NCBI GenBank assembly: GCA_019510435.1
Contig: JAEKKJ010000006.1
Location: 62,001-126,000 of the forward strand
Length of the DNA stretch: 64,000 nucleotides
DNA from: Caulobacterales bacterium
Lineage (GTDB): Bacteria > Pseudomonadota > Alphaproteobacteria > Caulobacterales > Caulobacteraceae
Reading direction: 5' to 3'
The notes under the pieces are model-generated. The model was not told where the DNA came from, did no database searches, and saw only the letters and a list, made by a program, of their open reading frames with translations. Below are positions 42,709 through 49,925 of the stretch, piece after piece. Made by a program: the position numbers and the translations under genes. Position 1 is the first letter of the stretch; each line of letters starts with the position of its first letter.

Positions 42709-42730
42709 CGTTGAAGAAAATTCTTCAGCG
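42709..42730. repeat. 22-bp palindrome, possible hairpin or operator
   Basis: Starts CGTTGAAGAA and ends TTCTTCAGCG; ten pairs (one G-T) around a 2-nt centre. Located about 90 bp upstream of the tRNA-Leu 5' end. Too tight a loop for an efficient RNA hairpin, so a protein-binding palindrome is more likely. Function unknown. Confidence 0.5.
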
Positions 42731-42913
42731 TTCGCACAGTCAGGCCACCTTTTGAGCCTGCCGCGTCCGCCCTTTCGCCACCGGGGCGGCGGGCGCGCAC
42801 CATAGGCGCCGGCTGGCCGGCGTCAACGCAGGCGCGGAGCCGTGCGCATTTGCGCTGGGTCAATGCGCCGCGCGCGCAGGGCGGTCTGGTGGTTGAATTT
42901 GCGCTGTCTCGGC

Positions 42914-42932
42914 GTAAATGATAATCACTCGC
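42914..42932 (+). promoter_or_regulatory. Fur-box-like site upstream of feoAB
   Basis: GTAAATGATAATCACTCGC matches 14 of 19 positions of the classical Fur consensus GATAATGATAATCATTATC, including the unbroken core AATGATAATCA. It lies 30 bp before the feoA start, placing it over the promoter. Iron repression of ferrous iron uptake is the expected role. Confidence 0.7.
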
Positions 42933-42962
42933 AAGAGTAAGGCGTACAGGACCTTCCCGCCG

Positions 42963-43310
42963 ATGCACGACATGCTCGCCGAGCCCGCCGACGTCGCGGT
43001 GACGCAACTCGCGCCGACCCAGGTTGCGGCCGCGGGCGCGGGCCTCGTGCGGCTGAGTGCGGCGCGGCCGGGCGACCGGGGCGTGATCGTCGAGGTGGGG
43101 GCCCAGAGCCATCCGGGCGGACACGGCGTCGACGTGGACGAGCTGGAGCGCCGCCTGCTGGAGTTCGGCTTCGTCGAGGGGGCCCATATCGAGCTCCTGC
43201 ACGAGGGCGCGATCCGTCGCGACCCGATCGCCGTGCGGCTGGACGACATGCGCGTGGCCCTGCGCCGCCGCGACGCCGAGGATATCTGGATCCAGCTGGA
43301 CGCCCGATGA
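42963..43310 (+). CDS. feoA: FeoA family protein
   Basis: A 115-residue protein whose C-terminal 75 residues form the SH3-like FeoA domain: LSAARPGDRGVIVEVG, LERRLLEFGFVEGAHIELLHEG and DPIAVRLDDMRVALRRRDAEDIWI. FeoA assists the ferrous iron permease FeoB on the cytoplasmic side. ATG at 42963 is chosen; ATG at 42918 would fall inside the Fur box, and ATG at 42972 is a possible alternative. Stop overlaps feoB start (ATGA), so feoAB is one operon; no feoC is present. Confidence 0.9.
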   Translation: MHDMLAEPADVAVTQLAPTQVAAAGAGLVRLSAARPGDRGVIVEVGAQSHPGGHGVDVDELERRLLEFGFVEGAHIELLHEGAIRRDPIAVRLDDMRVALRRRDAEDIWIQLDAR

Positions 43311-45184
43311 GCGAGCTTGCGCTGCGTCCGGCGCGCGTGGCGCTGGTCGGCAATCCCAACACCGGCAAGACCGCCCTCTTCAACGCCCTGACCGGCAGCC
43401 GCCAGAAGGTGGCCAACTACGCCGGCGTCACCGTCGAGCGGAAGGAGGGCCACGTCACCACCGCCAGCGGCCGCAGCCTGTCGGTCCTGGACCTGCCCGG
43501 CACCTATTCCCTGCGCGCGCGCAGCCCCGACGAGGCGGTGACCCGCGACGCGGTGCTGGGGCGCCTGGCGGGCGAGGCCGAGCCGGACGTGGTGGTGGCC
43601 GTGGCCGACGCCACCAACCTGCGCCTCGTGCTGCGGCTGATCCTGGAGCTGAAGGCCGTGGGCCGCCCGATGGTGCTGGCCCTCAACATGTACGACATCG
43701 CCCAGCGCCAGGGCCTGCGGATCGACCTGGACGGCCTGCGCCGCGAGCTGGGCTGCCCGATCGTCACCACCGTGGCGACCCGCAAGCGCGGGGTCGACGA
43801 CCTGGTCGCCCAGGTGGAGGCCCTGGCCGCGGCCGGTGAGATCGGCGGCCACGCCAACGCCTGGCGCGAGCCCACCGCCCCGGAGATCCGCGCCGCCCAC
43901 CGCGAGGCCCAACGGATCCTGCGCGCCTATGTGCGCCCGCCCGAGCGGCCCGACACCCTGACCGGCAAGATCGATGCGGTGCTGCTGCACCCGGTGGCGG
44001 GCCTGGCCATCCTGCTCGGCCTGCTGTTCGTGATGTTCCAGGGCGTGTTCACCTGGGGCAAGTGGGTCGGCGACCAGATGGGCGACGGCTTCACCGCGCT
44101 CGGGGCGTTCATCGCCGCGCACCTGCCGCCGGGCCTGCTGGCCAGCTTCCTCACCGACGGGGTGATCTCAGGCGTCGGCAGCGTGCTGGTCTTCCTGCCC
44201 CAGATCCTGGTGCTGTTCTTCTTCATCATCCTCCTGGAGGACTTCGGCTACATGGCCCGGGCCGCGTTCCTGATGGACCGGATCATGGGCGGCGCGGGCC
44301 TGCACGGGCGCGCCTTCATCCCCCTGCTCTCCAGCTTCGCCTGCGCGATCCCCGGGATCATGTCCACGCGGGTGATCGACAACAAGCGCGACCGGCTGAC
44401 CACCATTCTGGTGGCGCCCCTGATGACCTGTTCGGCGCGGATCCCGGTCTACACCCTGATCATCGGCGCCTTCATCCCGGACCGCACCTACTGGGGGTTC
44501 ATGAGCCTGCAGGGGCTGGTGATGTTCGGCCTCTATGCGGCCGGGATCGTCTCGGCGCTGGGCGTCTCGTTCGTGATCCGGCGGGTGTTCTGGCGCGGCG
44601 CCGTCGAGCCGTTCCTGATGGAGCTGCCCAGCTACAAGCTGCCCTCGGCCGCCAACGTGGCGCGCAACGTCCTCTTGCGCGGCCAGATCTTCGTCAGCCG
44701 CGCCGGGCGGATCATCTTCCCGATCATGATCGTCGTCTGGGTGCTGGCCAACGTGCCCGGCCCGCCGCCGGGCGCCACTGAGCCGGCCATCAACTTCAGC
44801 GTCGCCGGGCGGCTGGGCCACCTTCTGGAGCCGCTCCTGGCCCCCATTGGCTTCAACTGGCAGATGACCGTCGCCCTGATCCCGGGCTTTGCGGCGCGCG
44901 AGGTGGCGGTGGCCGCACTGGGCACCGTCTATGCGGTGAGCGACGCCGGCGGCAACCCCGGCGCCCTGGCCACCCAGCTGGCCCACCACTGGAGCCTGGC
45001 CACCGGCCTGTCCTTCCTGGCCTGGTACGTCTTCGCCCCGCAATGCGCCTCCACCCTGGGGGTCGTGAAGCGCGAGACCAACTCCTGGCGCTGGCCGATC
45101 ATCATGTTCCTCTACATGGCGGGCCTGGCCTATCTGACCTCGTTTGCGACCTATCATCTGGCCGTCGCACTGGGCGCGGGCTAG
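43307..45184 (+). CDS. feoB: Ferrous iron transporter FeoB
   Basis: A 625-residue Fe(II) permease. N-terminal GTPase domain: G1 GNPNTGKT (15-22), T in NYAGVTVE for switch I, DLPGTYS (G3) and NMYD (G4). A helical GDI-like domain follows, then about eight to ten membrane segments with the Gate motifs (FGYMARAAFLMDR, GRAFIPLLSSFACAIPGIM). Shorter than the E. coli protein (773) because of shorter loops. Translationally coupled to feoA. The last two bases of the stop codon are the first two of repeat copy 2, so the repeat inserted or arose exactly at the gene end. Confidence 0.95.
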   Translation: MSELALRPARVALVGNPNTGKTALFNALTGSRQKVANYAGVTVERKEGHVTTASGRSLSVLDLPGTYSLRARSPDEAVTRDAVLGRLAGEAEPDVVVAVADATNLRLVLRLILELKAVGRPMVLALNMYDIAQRQGLRIDLDGLRRELGCPIVTTVATRKRGVDDLVAQVEALAAAGEIGGHANAWREPTAPEIRAAHREAQRILRAYVRPPERPDTLTGKIDAVLLHPVAGLAILLGLLFVMFQGVFTWGKWVGDQMGDGFTALGAFIAAHLPPGLLASFLTDGVISGVGSVLVFLPQILVLFFFIILLEDFGYMARAAFLMDRIMGGAGLHGRAFIPLLSSFACAIPGIMSTRVIDNKRDRLTTILVAPLMTCSARIPVYTLIIGAFIPDRTYWGFMSLQGLVMFGLYAAGIVSALGVSFVIRRVFWRGAVEPFLMELPSYKLPSAANVARNVLLRGQIFVSRAGRIIFPIMIVVWVLANVPGPPPGATEPAINFSVAGRLGHLLEPLLAPIGFNWQMTVALIPGFAAREVAVAALGTVYAVSDAGGNPGALATQLAHHWSLATGLSFLAWYVFAPQCASTLGVVKRETNSWRWPIIMFLYMAGLAYLTSFATYHLAVALGAG

Positions 45185-45293
45185 AGCCTGTCCCGTTTTG
45201 ATGGGCCATCAAAACGGGAAGAACAGGCTCGCCACTTTTCGTCGACGAGCACGATTCAGGCTTTTGTCGATTCCGACAAAAGTCATCGTGCTC
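45183..45293. repeat. Dispersed palindromic repeat, copy 2
   Basis: A 111-bp element matching 4171-4280. First hairpin CCCGTTTTGATG/CATCAAAACGGG (3-nt loop GGC) keeps 12 pairs through a compensatory T-A to G-C change against copy 1; flanks AGCCTGT/ACAGGCT are identical. Second dyad GAGCACGA/TCGTGCTC encloses CTTTTGTCG/CGACAAAAG, here a perfect 9-bp stem. It begins within the feoB stop codon. Confidence 0.85.
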
Positions 45294-45339
45294 GGACTGC
45301 AAACCCGCAGTTGCGTTAACTGCACTTTTGCCGTGCGCC

Positions 45340-45354
45340 TTAACCGCCCGATAA
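45340..45354 (+). promoter_or_regulatory. CtrA-like binding site
   Basis: TTAA-N7-ATAA (45340-45343, 45351-45354), one base from the CtrA consensus TTAA-N7-TTAA, 28 bp upstream of the 107-residue gene. A nearby inverted repeat GCAGTT/AACTGC (45307-45323) may also matter. Weak call: based on one near-match. Confidence 0.35.
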
Positions 45355-45381
45355 ACGAGAAGGGCCAAAGCTGTTCTGGCC

Positions 45382-45705
45382 ATGCAGAACCAGCTGGAAA
45401 TCGCCCACGACGTTCCCACCGGGAAAAAGCCTGTCCGGGTCAAGCAAACCCTGTGCAAGCGCGTCCGTGAGGCCCTCCTTTCGCTCGGCGGCGAAGCGCA
45501 CCGATCGATTGTGATTGAGCAGGTGGCCCGTAACCTGGGTCACGACGTCCGTCAGATCCCCGAAGAGCTGCAGCTCGAGGTCATCGTCTCCTTCGAGGAG
45601 ACGTGGCGCGACGAGCGCAAGCGCGCCACGTACGGCTTCCATCTGCCGTTCGGCGAAGGCTCGCACCGCTGGGGCGTCCGAACGCCGGAAATGTTCGCGA
45701 TCTAG
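45382..45705 (+). CDS. Conserved hypothetical protein (107 aa)
   Basis: A 107-residue soluble protein with a basic N-terminal third (GKKPVRVKQTLCKRVREALLSLGGEAHRSIVIEQVA) that looks like a small helical, possibly winged-helix, DNA-binding segment: helix LCKRVREALLSLGG, then HRSIVIEQVARNLG, then PEELQLEVIVSFEETW. The C-terminal end has YGFHLPFGEGSHRWGV. I do not recognise a named family. It converges with the response regulator, ending four bases inside it. The CtrA-like site upstream suggests a cell-cycle link if the organism is a caulobacter; this is speculative. Confidence 0.7.
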   Translation: MQNQLEIAHDVPTGKKPVRVKQTLCKRVREALLSLGGEAHRSIVIEQVARNLGHDVRQIPEELQLEVIVSFEETWRDERKRATYGFHLPFGEGSHRWGVRTPEMFAI

Positions 45706-46079
45706 GCTCCGAGCACAGTCTCGATCGCGTCGCGCAGCTGCCAGTCCGAGATGGGCTTGAACAGCACCGCGGCGGCGTGATCGCGCTCGATGCGCGCCAG
45801 GGTCGCCGGCTCCCGCGAGCCGGTGACGAAGATCACCTTCGAGCCCACGGTCGCATGGATGACGAGGGCGGCGTCCACGCCGTCCTTGTCGCCGCCCAGC
45901 CGCACGTCCATCAGAACCACCGCCGGCCGCTGGTCCCGCGCCAGGGCGATCGCCTCCTCGGCGGTGGCCGCCGTGCCGCAGACCGTCAGGCCCAGCCCCT
46001 CCACCTGCACCGACAGCGCCGCGGCGATCAGGTACTCGTCGTCCACCACCGCCACGCAGCGGTCCTTAAGTTCGCTCAA
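45702..46079 (-). CDS. Single-domain response regulator
   Basis: A 125-residue CheY-like receiver with no output domain. The acidic pair is Asp13/Asp14, the phosphoacceptor Asp58 in LMDVRLGGD, the switch threonine Thr86 (FVTGSR) and the conserved Lys108 in LFKPI, so it should be phosphorylatable. Its start overlaps the kinase-like gene stop (ATGA), which strongly implies a matched pair. As a stand-alone receiver it would pass phosphate on or bind a target protein. Confidence 0.92.
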   Translation of the reverse strand: MSELKDRCVAVVDDEYLIAAALSVQVEGLGLTVCGTAATAEEAIALARDQRPAVVLMDVRLGGDKDGVDAALVIHATVGSKVIFVTGSREPATLARIERDHAAAVLFKPISDWQLRDAIETVLGA

Positions 46080-46924
46080 GACAGCGCCGGGGACGGCATA
46101 CGCACCTCGCTCCTCACACCCTGTCCGTTCGATACGGTCAGCACGCCCTTCAGCTGGGCCACCAGCGCCTCGATGATGGTGGCGGCCAGCGACGCCGGAT
46201 CGGCCGCCGGGATCCGCGGCGCGCCGGTCTCCCGACCGCCCCCCTCGCGGACCTGCAGCACCAGTTCGCCGGCCTCCGCCTGCGCCAGCTCGACCTCGAT
46301 GGCGCCATCGCCCGGACCCGACCGTCCGATCGCCTCATTGACCAGTTCGGTGACCAGGAGGCCCAGGGGAATGCCGAAGTCGAGGCCGACCTTCAGCGGC
46401 GCGGCGCGCACCGAGAGTCCGACGCCGCCGCCGGCGTGGTCGCGCAGGCGGCGCGACAGCTCCTCCAGGAACGGCGCCACGTCGAAGGTCTCCAGGTCGC
46501 CCGAGCCCATCACCTGCTGGTGCACCAGCCCCAGGGCGAAGAGGCGCGAACGCAGGGCCTCCAGGGCGGTCCGCGACTCGCGGTCGGAAAGCCGGCGGGC
46601 CTGCAGCACGATCAGGCTGTCGACCACCTGCAGGTTGTTCTTCACCCGGTGATAGACCTCGCGCAGCAGAAGGTCGCGCTGCACCAGGGCCGAGGTGCGC
46701 TCGGCCACCACGCGCTCGAGGTCCTGCTTGGCTTCGGTCCCTTCTTCGAGGGCCACGACCAGGCGCGCGTTGAGTTCCGCCAGCTGGGCGAAACGCACCG
46801 CGTCCGCGCGCCGGTCGCCCCGCCGCGCGAAAACCGTCACCGCGAGCGCGCTCGCCAGGACGGCCAGCCCTGCGATCACGCCCTCCTGGATCGACACGAC
46901 GCGATCCCCCGCTAAGCCCGACAC
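46076..46924 (-). CDS. HisKA_2-type histidine kinase-like protein with degenerate ATP-binding domain
   Basis: A 282-residue membrane-anchored protein: one TM helix (about 15-33), a coiled coil (about 40-80), a HisKA_2 dimerisation domain with His92 in LLLREVYHRVKNNLQVV, then a Bergerat-type fold. The ATP-binding motifs are damaged: the N box ELxxNA reads ELVNEAIGRS, the G1 box DxGxG reads VREGGGRETG, and the G2 glycines (SLGLxLV) read SLAATII. It may therefore be a phosphotransferase or scaffold rather than an active kinase. GTG at 46897 (GGGGGA upstream) is an alternative start. Paired with the adjacent receiver. Confidence 0.85.
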   Translation of the reverse strand: MSGLAGDRVVSIQEGVIAGLAVLASALAVTVFARRGDRRADAVRFAQLAELNARLVVALEEGTEAKQDLERVVAERTSALVQRDLLLREVYHRVKNNLQVVDSLIVLQARRLSDRESRTALEALRSRLFALGLVHQQVMGSGDLETFDVAPFLEELSRRLRDHAGGGVGLSVRAAPLKVGLDFGIPLGLLVTELVNEAIGRSGPGDGAIEVELAQAEAGELVLQVREGGGRETGAPRIPAADPASLAATIIEALVAQLKGVLTVSNGQGVRSEVRMPSPALS

Positions 46925-47003
46925 ACTAACCCCCGAGGCGAGTCACGGGGGTAACGACTCAACTATGGCGCTTGTTGAGGCCGGCGGCCACAGGCCTTGG
47001 CGA

Positions 47004-47522
47004 CTATCTCAGGCTGGGGGTCGGCGGCGCCTCGCCGGCGAGCTGGCCGGCGGCGGCTTGCAGGCGGCTGAGCAGCCGCTTCAGCAGGGTCACGTCCTCG
47101 GGGGCAAGGCCGGCGATCAGGGCGGCTTCATAGGCCAGCGCCAGGGGCGCGATCTCGGCATGCAGGCGCCGGCCCTCGGCGGTCAGGGCCAGCACGTGGC
47201 TGCGCCCGTCGGCCTTGTTCTGGGCGCGGCCCACCAGCCGGCGTTTGACAAGGCCCTGGGCGGCCCGGCTGACCGTCACCTTGTCCATGACCGTGCGGGC
47301 CACGATCTTGGCCTGGGTGAGGCCGCCGTCCTCGGCCAGCACGCAGATCAGCCGCCACTGCGGCACGGACAGGCCGAAGCGGTCCTCGTAGGCCCGGGCG
47401 ATCAGGCCGGAGACGGCGTTGGAGGCGACGGACAGGCGGTAGGGCAGATAGGCGTCGAGCCGCAGCTGGGCCTCGCGGTCCGCCGCCTCACCGGCCCTCT
47501 GGCCCTCGCCGTCCGGACTCAT
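47004..47522 (-). CDS. MarR family transcriptional regulator of the tyrosine operon
   Basis: A 172-residue MarR protein: SVPQWRLICVLAEDGGLTQAKIVARTVMDKVTVSRAAQGLVKRRLV forms the winged HTH (about residues 50-100) and KADGRSHVLALTAEGRRL the wing. Its ATG overlaps the stop of the fumarylacetoacetase gene (ATGA), making it the last gene of the hpd operon. It probably controls that operon in response to homogentisate or another tyrosine metabolite, perhaps through the dyad at 52077 before hpd. Confidence 0.9.
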   Translation of the reverse strand: MSPDGEGQRAGEAADREAQLRLDAYLPYRLSVASNAVSGLIARAYEDRFGLSVPQWRLICVLAEDGGLTQAKIVARTVMDKVTVSRAAQGLVKRRLVGRAQNKADGRSHVLALTAEGRRLHAEIAPLALAYEAALIAGLAPEDVTLLKRLLSRLQAAAGQLAGEAPPTPSLR

Positions 47523-48523
47523 CCGCCGGCGACCTGCTGCTCGATGGCGCCGAACAGGCTGGCCCGGCGGGCGTCGACCATCTCGATGCGCACCACGTCG
47601 CCCGCCTTGAGGAACGGCGTCGTGGCCTGGCCATGCAGGATGGTCTCGACGGTGCGCACCTCGGCCAGGCAGGAGTAGCCGACGCCGCCCTCGGCGATCG
47701 GCTTGCCGGGCCCGCCGTCGGGGCCGCGGTTGGACACCGTGCCCGAGCCGATGATCGTTCCCGCCGCCAGCGCCCGCGTACGCGCCGCATGGGCGATCAG
47801 GGTCCCGAAGTCGAAGGTCATGTCGACGCCGGCGTCGGCCTCGCCCAGCGGCTTGCCGTTGAGCTCCACTTCTAGTTTCCCGTGCAGCTTTCCATCTTTC
47901 CAACCTGGCAGGGAATCGGGCGTCACCGCCACAGGCGAGAAGGCCGAGGCGGGCTTCGACTGGAAAAAGCCGAATCCTTTGGCAAGTTCGCCCGGGATCA
48001 GGTTGCGCAGCGACACGTCGTTGCACAGCATCACCAGGCGGATGGCGGCCAGCGCCTCCGCGCGGCTGGCGCCCATCGGCACGTCGCCGGTGACCACGGC
48101 GATCTCGCCCTCCAGGTCGCAGCCCCAGGCCTCGTCCGTCAGCGGGATCGGGTCGCGCGGGCCCAGGAAGCCGTCGGAGCCGCCCTGGTACATCAGGGGA
48201 TCGGTCCAGAAGCTCTCCGGCATGTCGGCGGCCCGCGCCTGGCGCACCAGGGCCACGTGGTTCACATAGGCCGAGCCATCGGCCCACTGGTAGGCCCGCG
48301 GCAGGGGGCTGGCGGCCTCGTGCTCGTGGAAGCGGGCCTTGGGCACCGAGCCGTGCTCCAGGCTCTCGGCCAGGCCGCGCAGCTCTGGCTCGCACCGGGC
48401 CCAGTCGTCCAGCGCCGCCTGCAGGCTGAGCGCGATGCGGTCCGCCGGCGAGTACCAGGCCAGGTCGCTGGAGACGACCACCAGCCGCCCGTCGCGGCCG
48501 CCCTTCAATGACGCCAGCTTCAT
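47519..48523 (-). CDS. Fumarylacetoacetate hydrolase family protein (fumarylacetoacetase)
   Basis: A 334-residue FAH-family enzyme. The metal-binding core is visible: DLEGEIAVVTGD (Glu/Asp ligands), MLCNDVSLRNL, GFGFFQSKPASAFSP and TIIGSGTVSNRGPDGGP. It matches the shorter bacterial fumarylacetoacetases that cleave fumarylacetoacetate to fumarate and acetoacetate, the last step of tyrosine breakdown. Coupled by overlaps to the 91-residue gene upstream and MarR downstream, and in the same operon as hpd and hmgA-like genes, which makes the assignment firm despite the breadth of the FAH family. Confidence 0.91.
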   Translation of the reverse strand: MKLASLKGGRDGRLVVVSSDLAWYSPADRIALSLQAALDDWARCEPELRGLAESLEHGSVPKARFHEHEAASPLPRAYQWADGSAYVNHVALVRQARAADMPESFWTDPLMYQGGSDGFLGPRDPIPLTDEAWGCDLEGEIAVVTGDVPMGASRAEALAAIRLVMLCNDVSLRNLIPGELAKGFGFFQSKPASAFSPVAVTPDSLPGWKDGKLHGKLEVELNGKPLGEADAGVDMTFDFGTLIAHAARTRALAAGTIIGSGTVSNRGPDGGPGKPIAEGGVGYSCLAEVRTVETILHGQATTPFLKAGDVVRIEMVDARRASLFGAIEQQVAGG

Positions 48524-48795
48524 TCGCTCTCCCCATGCCGCGGGATCACCCGGGTGATCCGCACTCCGTCCTCGTACGATCGTGGCTCGTACACGGTCAC
48601 CTCGACGCGGATGTCGCCGCCGGTGTCAGCTTCCCACAAATAGCTGCGCTCGAAACAGACTTCGCGGCCTTCGGGGGTGAATCCTTCGAACGTATCGCCC
48701 CACGGTGTCAGTTTCGCCAGTTCGCGCCAGCCCAGGGTCATGGCGCGGCCGATTTCCTCCTCGGCCGCCTCGCCCAGGTCCTCGGCGAAGCTCAC
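48520..48795 (-). CDS. Conserved hypothetical protein in tyrosine operon (91 aa)
   Basis: A 91-residue acidic soluble protein: helix SFAEDLGEAAEEEIGRAMTLG, then beta-rich PWGDTFEGFTPEGREVCFERSYLWEAD and DIRVEVTVYEPRSYEDGVRIT. One cysteine, no metal motif. Overlaps by four bases with genes on both sides (hmgA-like stop/start and fah start), so it is an integral operon member. No family recognised. Its fixed position suggests a subunit, chaperone or inhibitor-like partner of one of the catabolic enzymes; it is not the missing maleylacetoacetate isomerase, which is a GST of about 210 residues. Confidence 0.8.
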   Translation of the reverse strand: MSFAEDLGEAAEEEIGRAMTLGWRELAKLTPWGDTFEGFTPEGREVCFERSYLWEADTGGDIRVEVTVYEPRSYEDGVRITRVIPRHGESE

Positions 48796-49925
48796 GCGCC
48801 CTTCCAGCTGTCGACGTAGGCCGGGTTCTCCACCGCGGCGGCCGCCTCGCCCACATCCAGCGGATCGCGGGTGTCGATCATCACCGCATACTCGTCGGTG
48901 GCGGGCTTGGGCTGGGACAGCATGTTCTTCAGCGCCTTCGGATGCGGCCCATGGGTGAAGCCGGAGGGGTGGAACGTCATCATCCCGGCCTCGATGTGGT
49001 CGCGGCTGAAGAAGTCCCCAGCGTGATAGAACAGCACCTCGTCATAGTCGTCGTTGTTGTGGAAGAACGGGATCTTCAGCGCGCCCGGATCGGTCTCGAA
49101 CGGGCGCGGCGCGAAGGTGCAGACCACGAAGCGGTCGCTGACGAAGGTGGAGTGCACCGACGGCGGCAGGTGGTAGCGGTGGCTGACCACCGGGCGGATG
49201 TCGGCCACGTTCAGGCGCACGGGCGCGAGGTCGCCGTGCCAGCCGACCGCGTCCAGGGGGTTGTACGGATAGGTCACCGTCGAGACCTGGCCGCGCTTCT
49301 TGACCTCCACCCGGTGCTCGCCGGCCTGGTCCTGATGGGCGCGGAAGGCCTCGTCCATCACCGGGGTGTCCAGCATGGCCGGGTCGAACTGGGCGTGCGG
49401 GCCCATCAGCCCGCGGTCGGGCAGCTTGTAGTGGGTGTTGGTGGCCTGGATCATCAGGATGGCGGTCGGCGCGGCGGGCGCCAGGCGCCACATGGTCCCG
49501 CGCGGCAGGTACAGGTAGTCGCCGGCCCGCCAGGCGATACGGCCAAAGTCGCAGAAGAGCTCGCCCTCGCCCTGGTGGACGAACAGCAGCTGGTCGCCGT
49601 CGGCGTTGCGCGCCAGGGCCGGCATGGCCTCAGCCAGCTTCCAGAAGCGCACCTCGACGGCCGCGTTGTGCAGGACGACGCCGGCGGCCCACGGCGACGG
49701 CTCGGCCGCGTTCAGCCGCGCCAGGTCGAAGGCGCGCGGGCGCAGCGGACCGTCGAACTGCGTCCAGCCGGTGGGCGGGCGGCGGTGGTAGAGGAAGGCG
49801 GCGGGCCCGAAGAAGCCCTCCTTGGACATCTCCCGCTCGTAGGCGCCTTCCGGCAGGTCGGCGTGCGCCTGCCGCGAATGGGCGCCCTGAGCGCCGCGGA
49901 CCGGAATCCAGTCACCCTTGGCCAT
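48792..49925 (-). CDS. hmgA: Homogentisate 1,2-dioxygenase
   Basis: A 377-residue cupin-type dioxygenase of the HmgA family that opens the homogentisate ring to maleylacetoacetate with Fe(II). Visible motifs: FVHQGEGELFCDFG and DYLYLPRGTMWRL of the cupin core, FFHNNDDYDEVLFYHAGDFFSR and the iron-site segment FHPSGFTHGPHP. It is somewhat shorter than typical HmgA (about 430), and belongs to a divergent group, so confirmation of substrate is desirable. ATG overlaps the asparaginase-like gene stop (TGATG). Operon context with hpd and fumarylacetoacetase supports the assignment. Confidence 0.87.
   Translation of the reverse strand: MAKGDWIPVRGAQGAHSRQAHADLPEGAYEREMSKEGFFGPAAFLYHRRPPTGWTQFDGPLRPRAFDLARLNAAEPSPWAAGVVLHNAAVEVRFWKLAEAMPALARNADGDQLLFVHQGEGELFCDFGRIAWRAGDYLYLPRGTMWRLAPAAPTAILMIQATNTHYKLPDRGLMGPHAQFDPAMLDTPVMDEAFRAHQDQAGEHRVEVKKRGQVSTVTYPYNPLDAVGWHGDLAPVRLNVADIRPVVSHRYHLPPSVHSTFVSDRFVVCTFAPRPFETDPGALKIPFFHNNDDYDEVLFYHAGDFFSRDHIEAGMMTFHPSGFTHGPHPKALKNMLSQPKPATDEYAVMIDTRDPLDVGEAAAAVENPAYVDSWKGA

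Larger units (their letters stand above)
42620..42962. other. Intergenic region between tRNA-Leu and feoA
   Basis: A 343-bp gap holding the tRNA-Leu promoter side, a 22-bp near-perfect palindrome (42709-42730) and the Fur-box-like site before feoA. No credible small gene. The segment near 42750-42800 looks superficially like the 5' half of a tRNA-Leu on the minus strand but has no proper anticodon stem. Confidence 0.6.

Noticed and set aside
42740-42805. Apparent second tRNA-Leu 5' half on the minus strand
   Set aside because: Looks like a tRNA-Leu start and has CTCAAAA, but anticodon stem and the 3' half cannot be formed.
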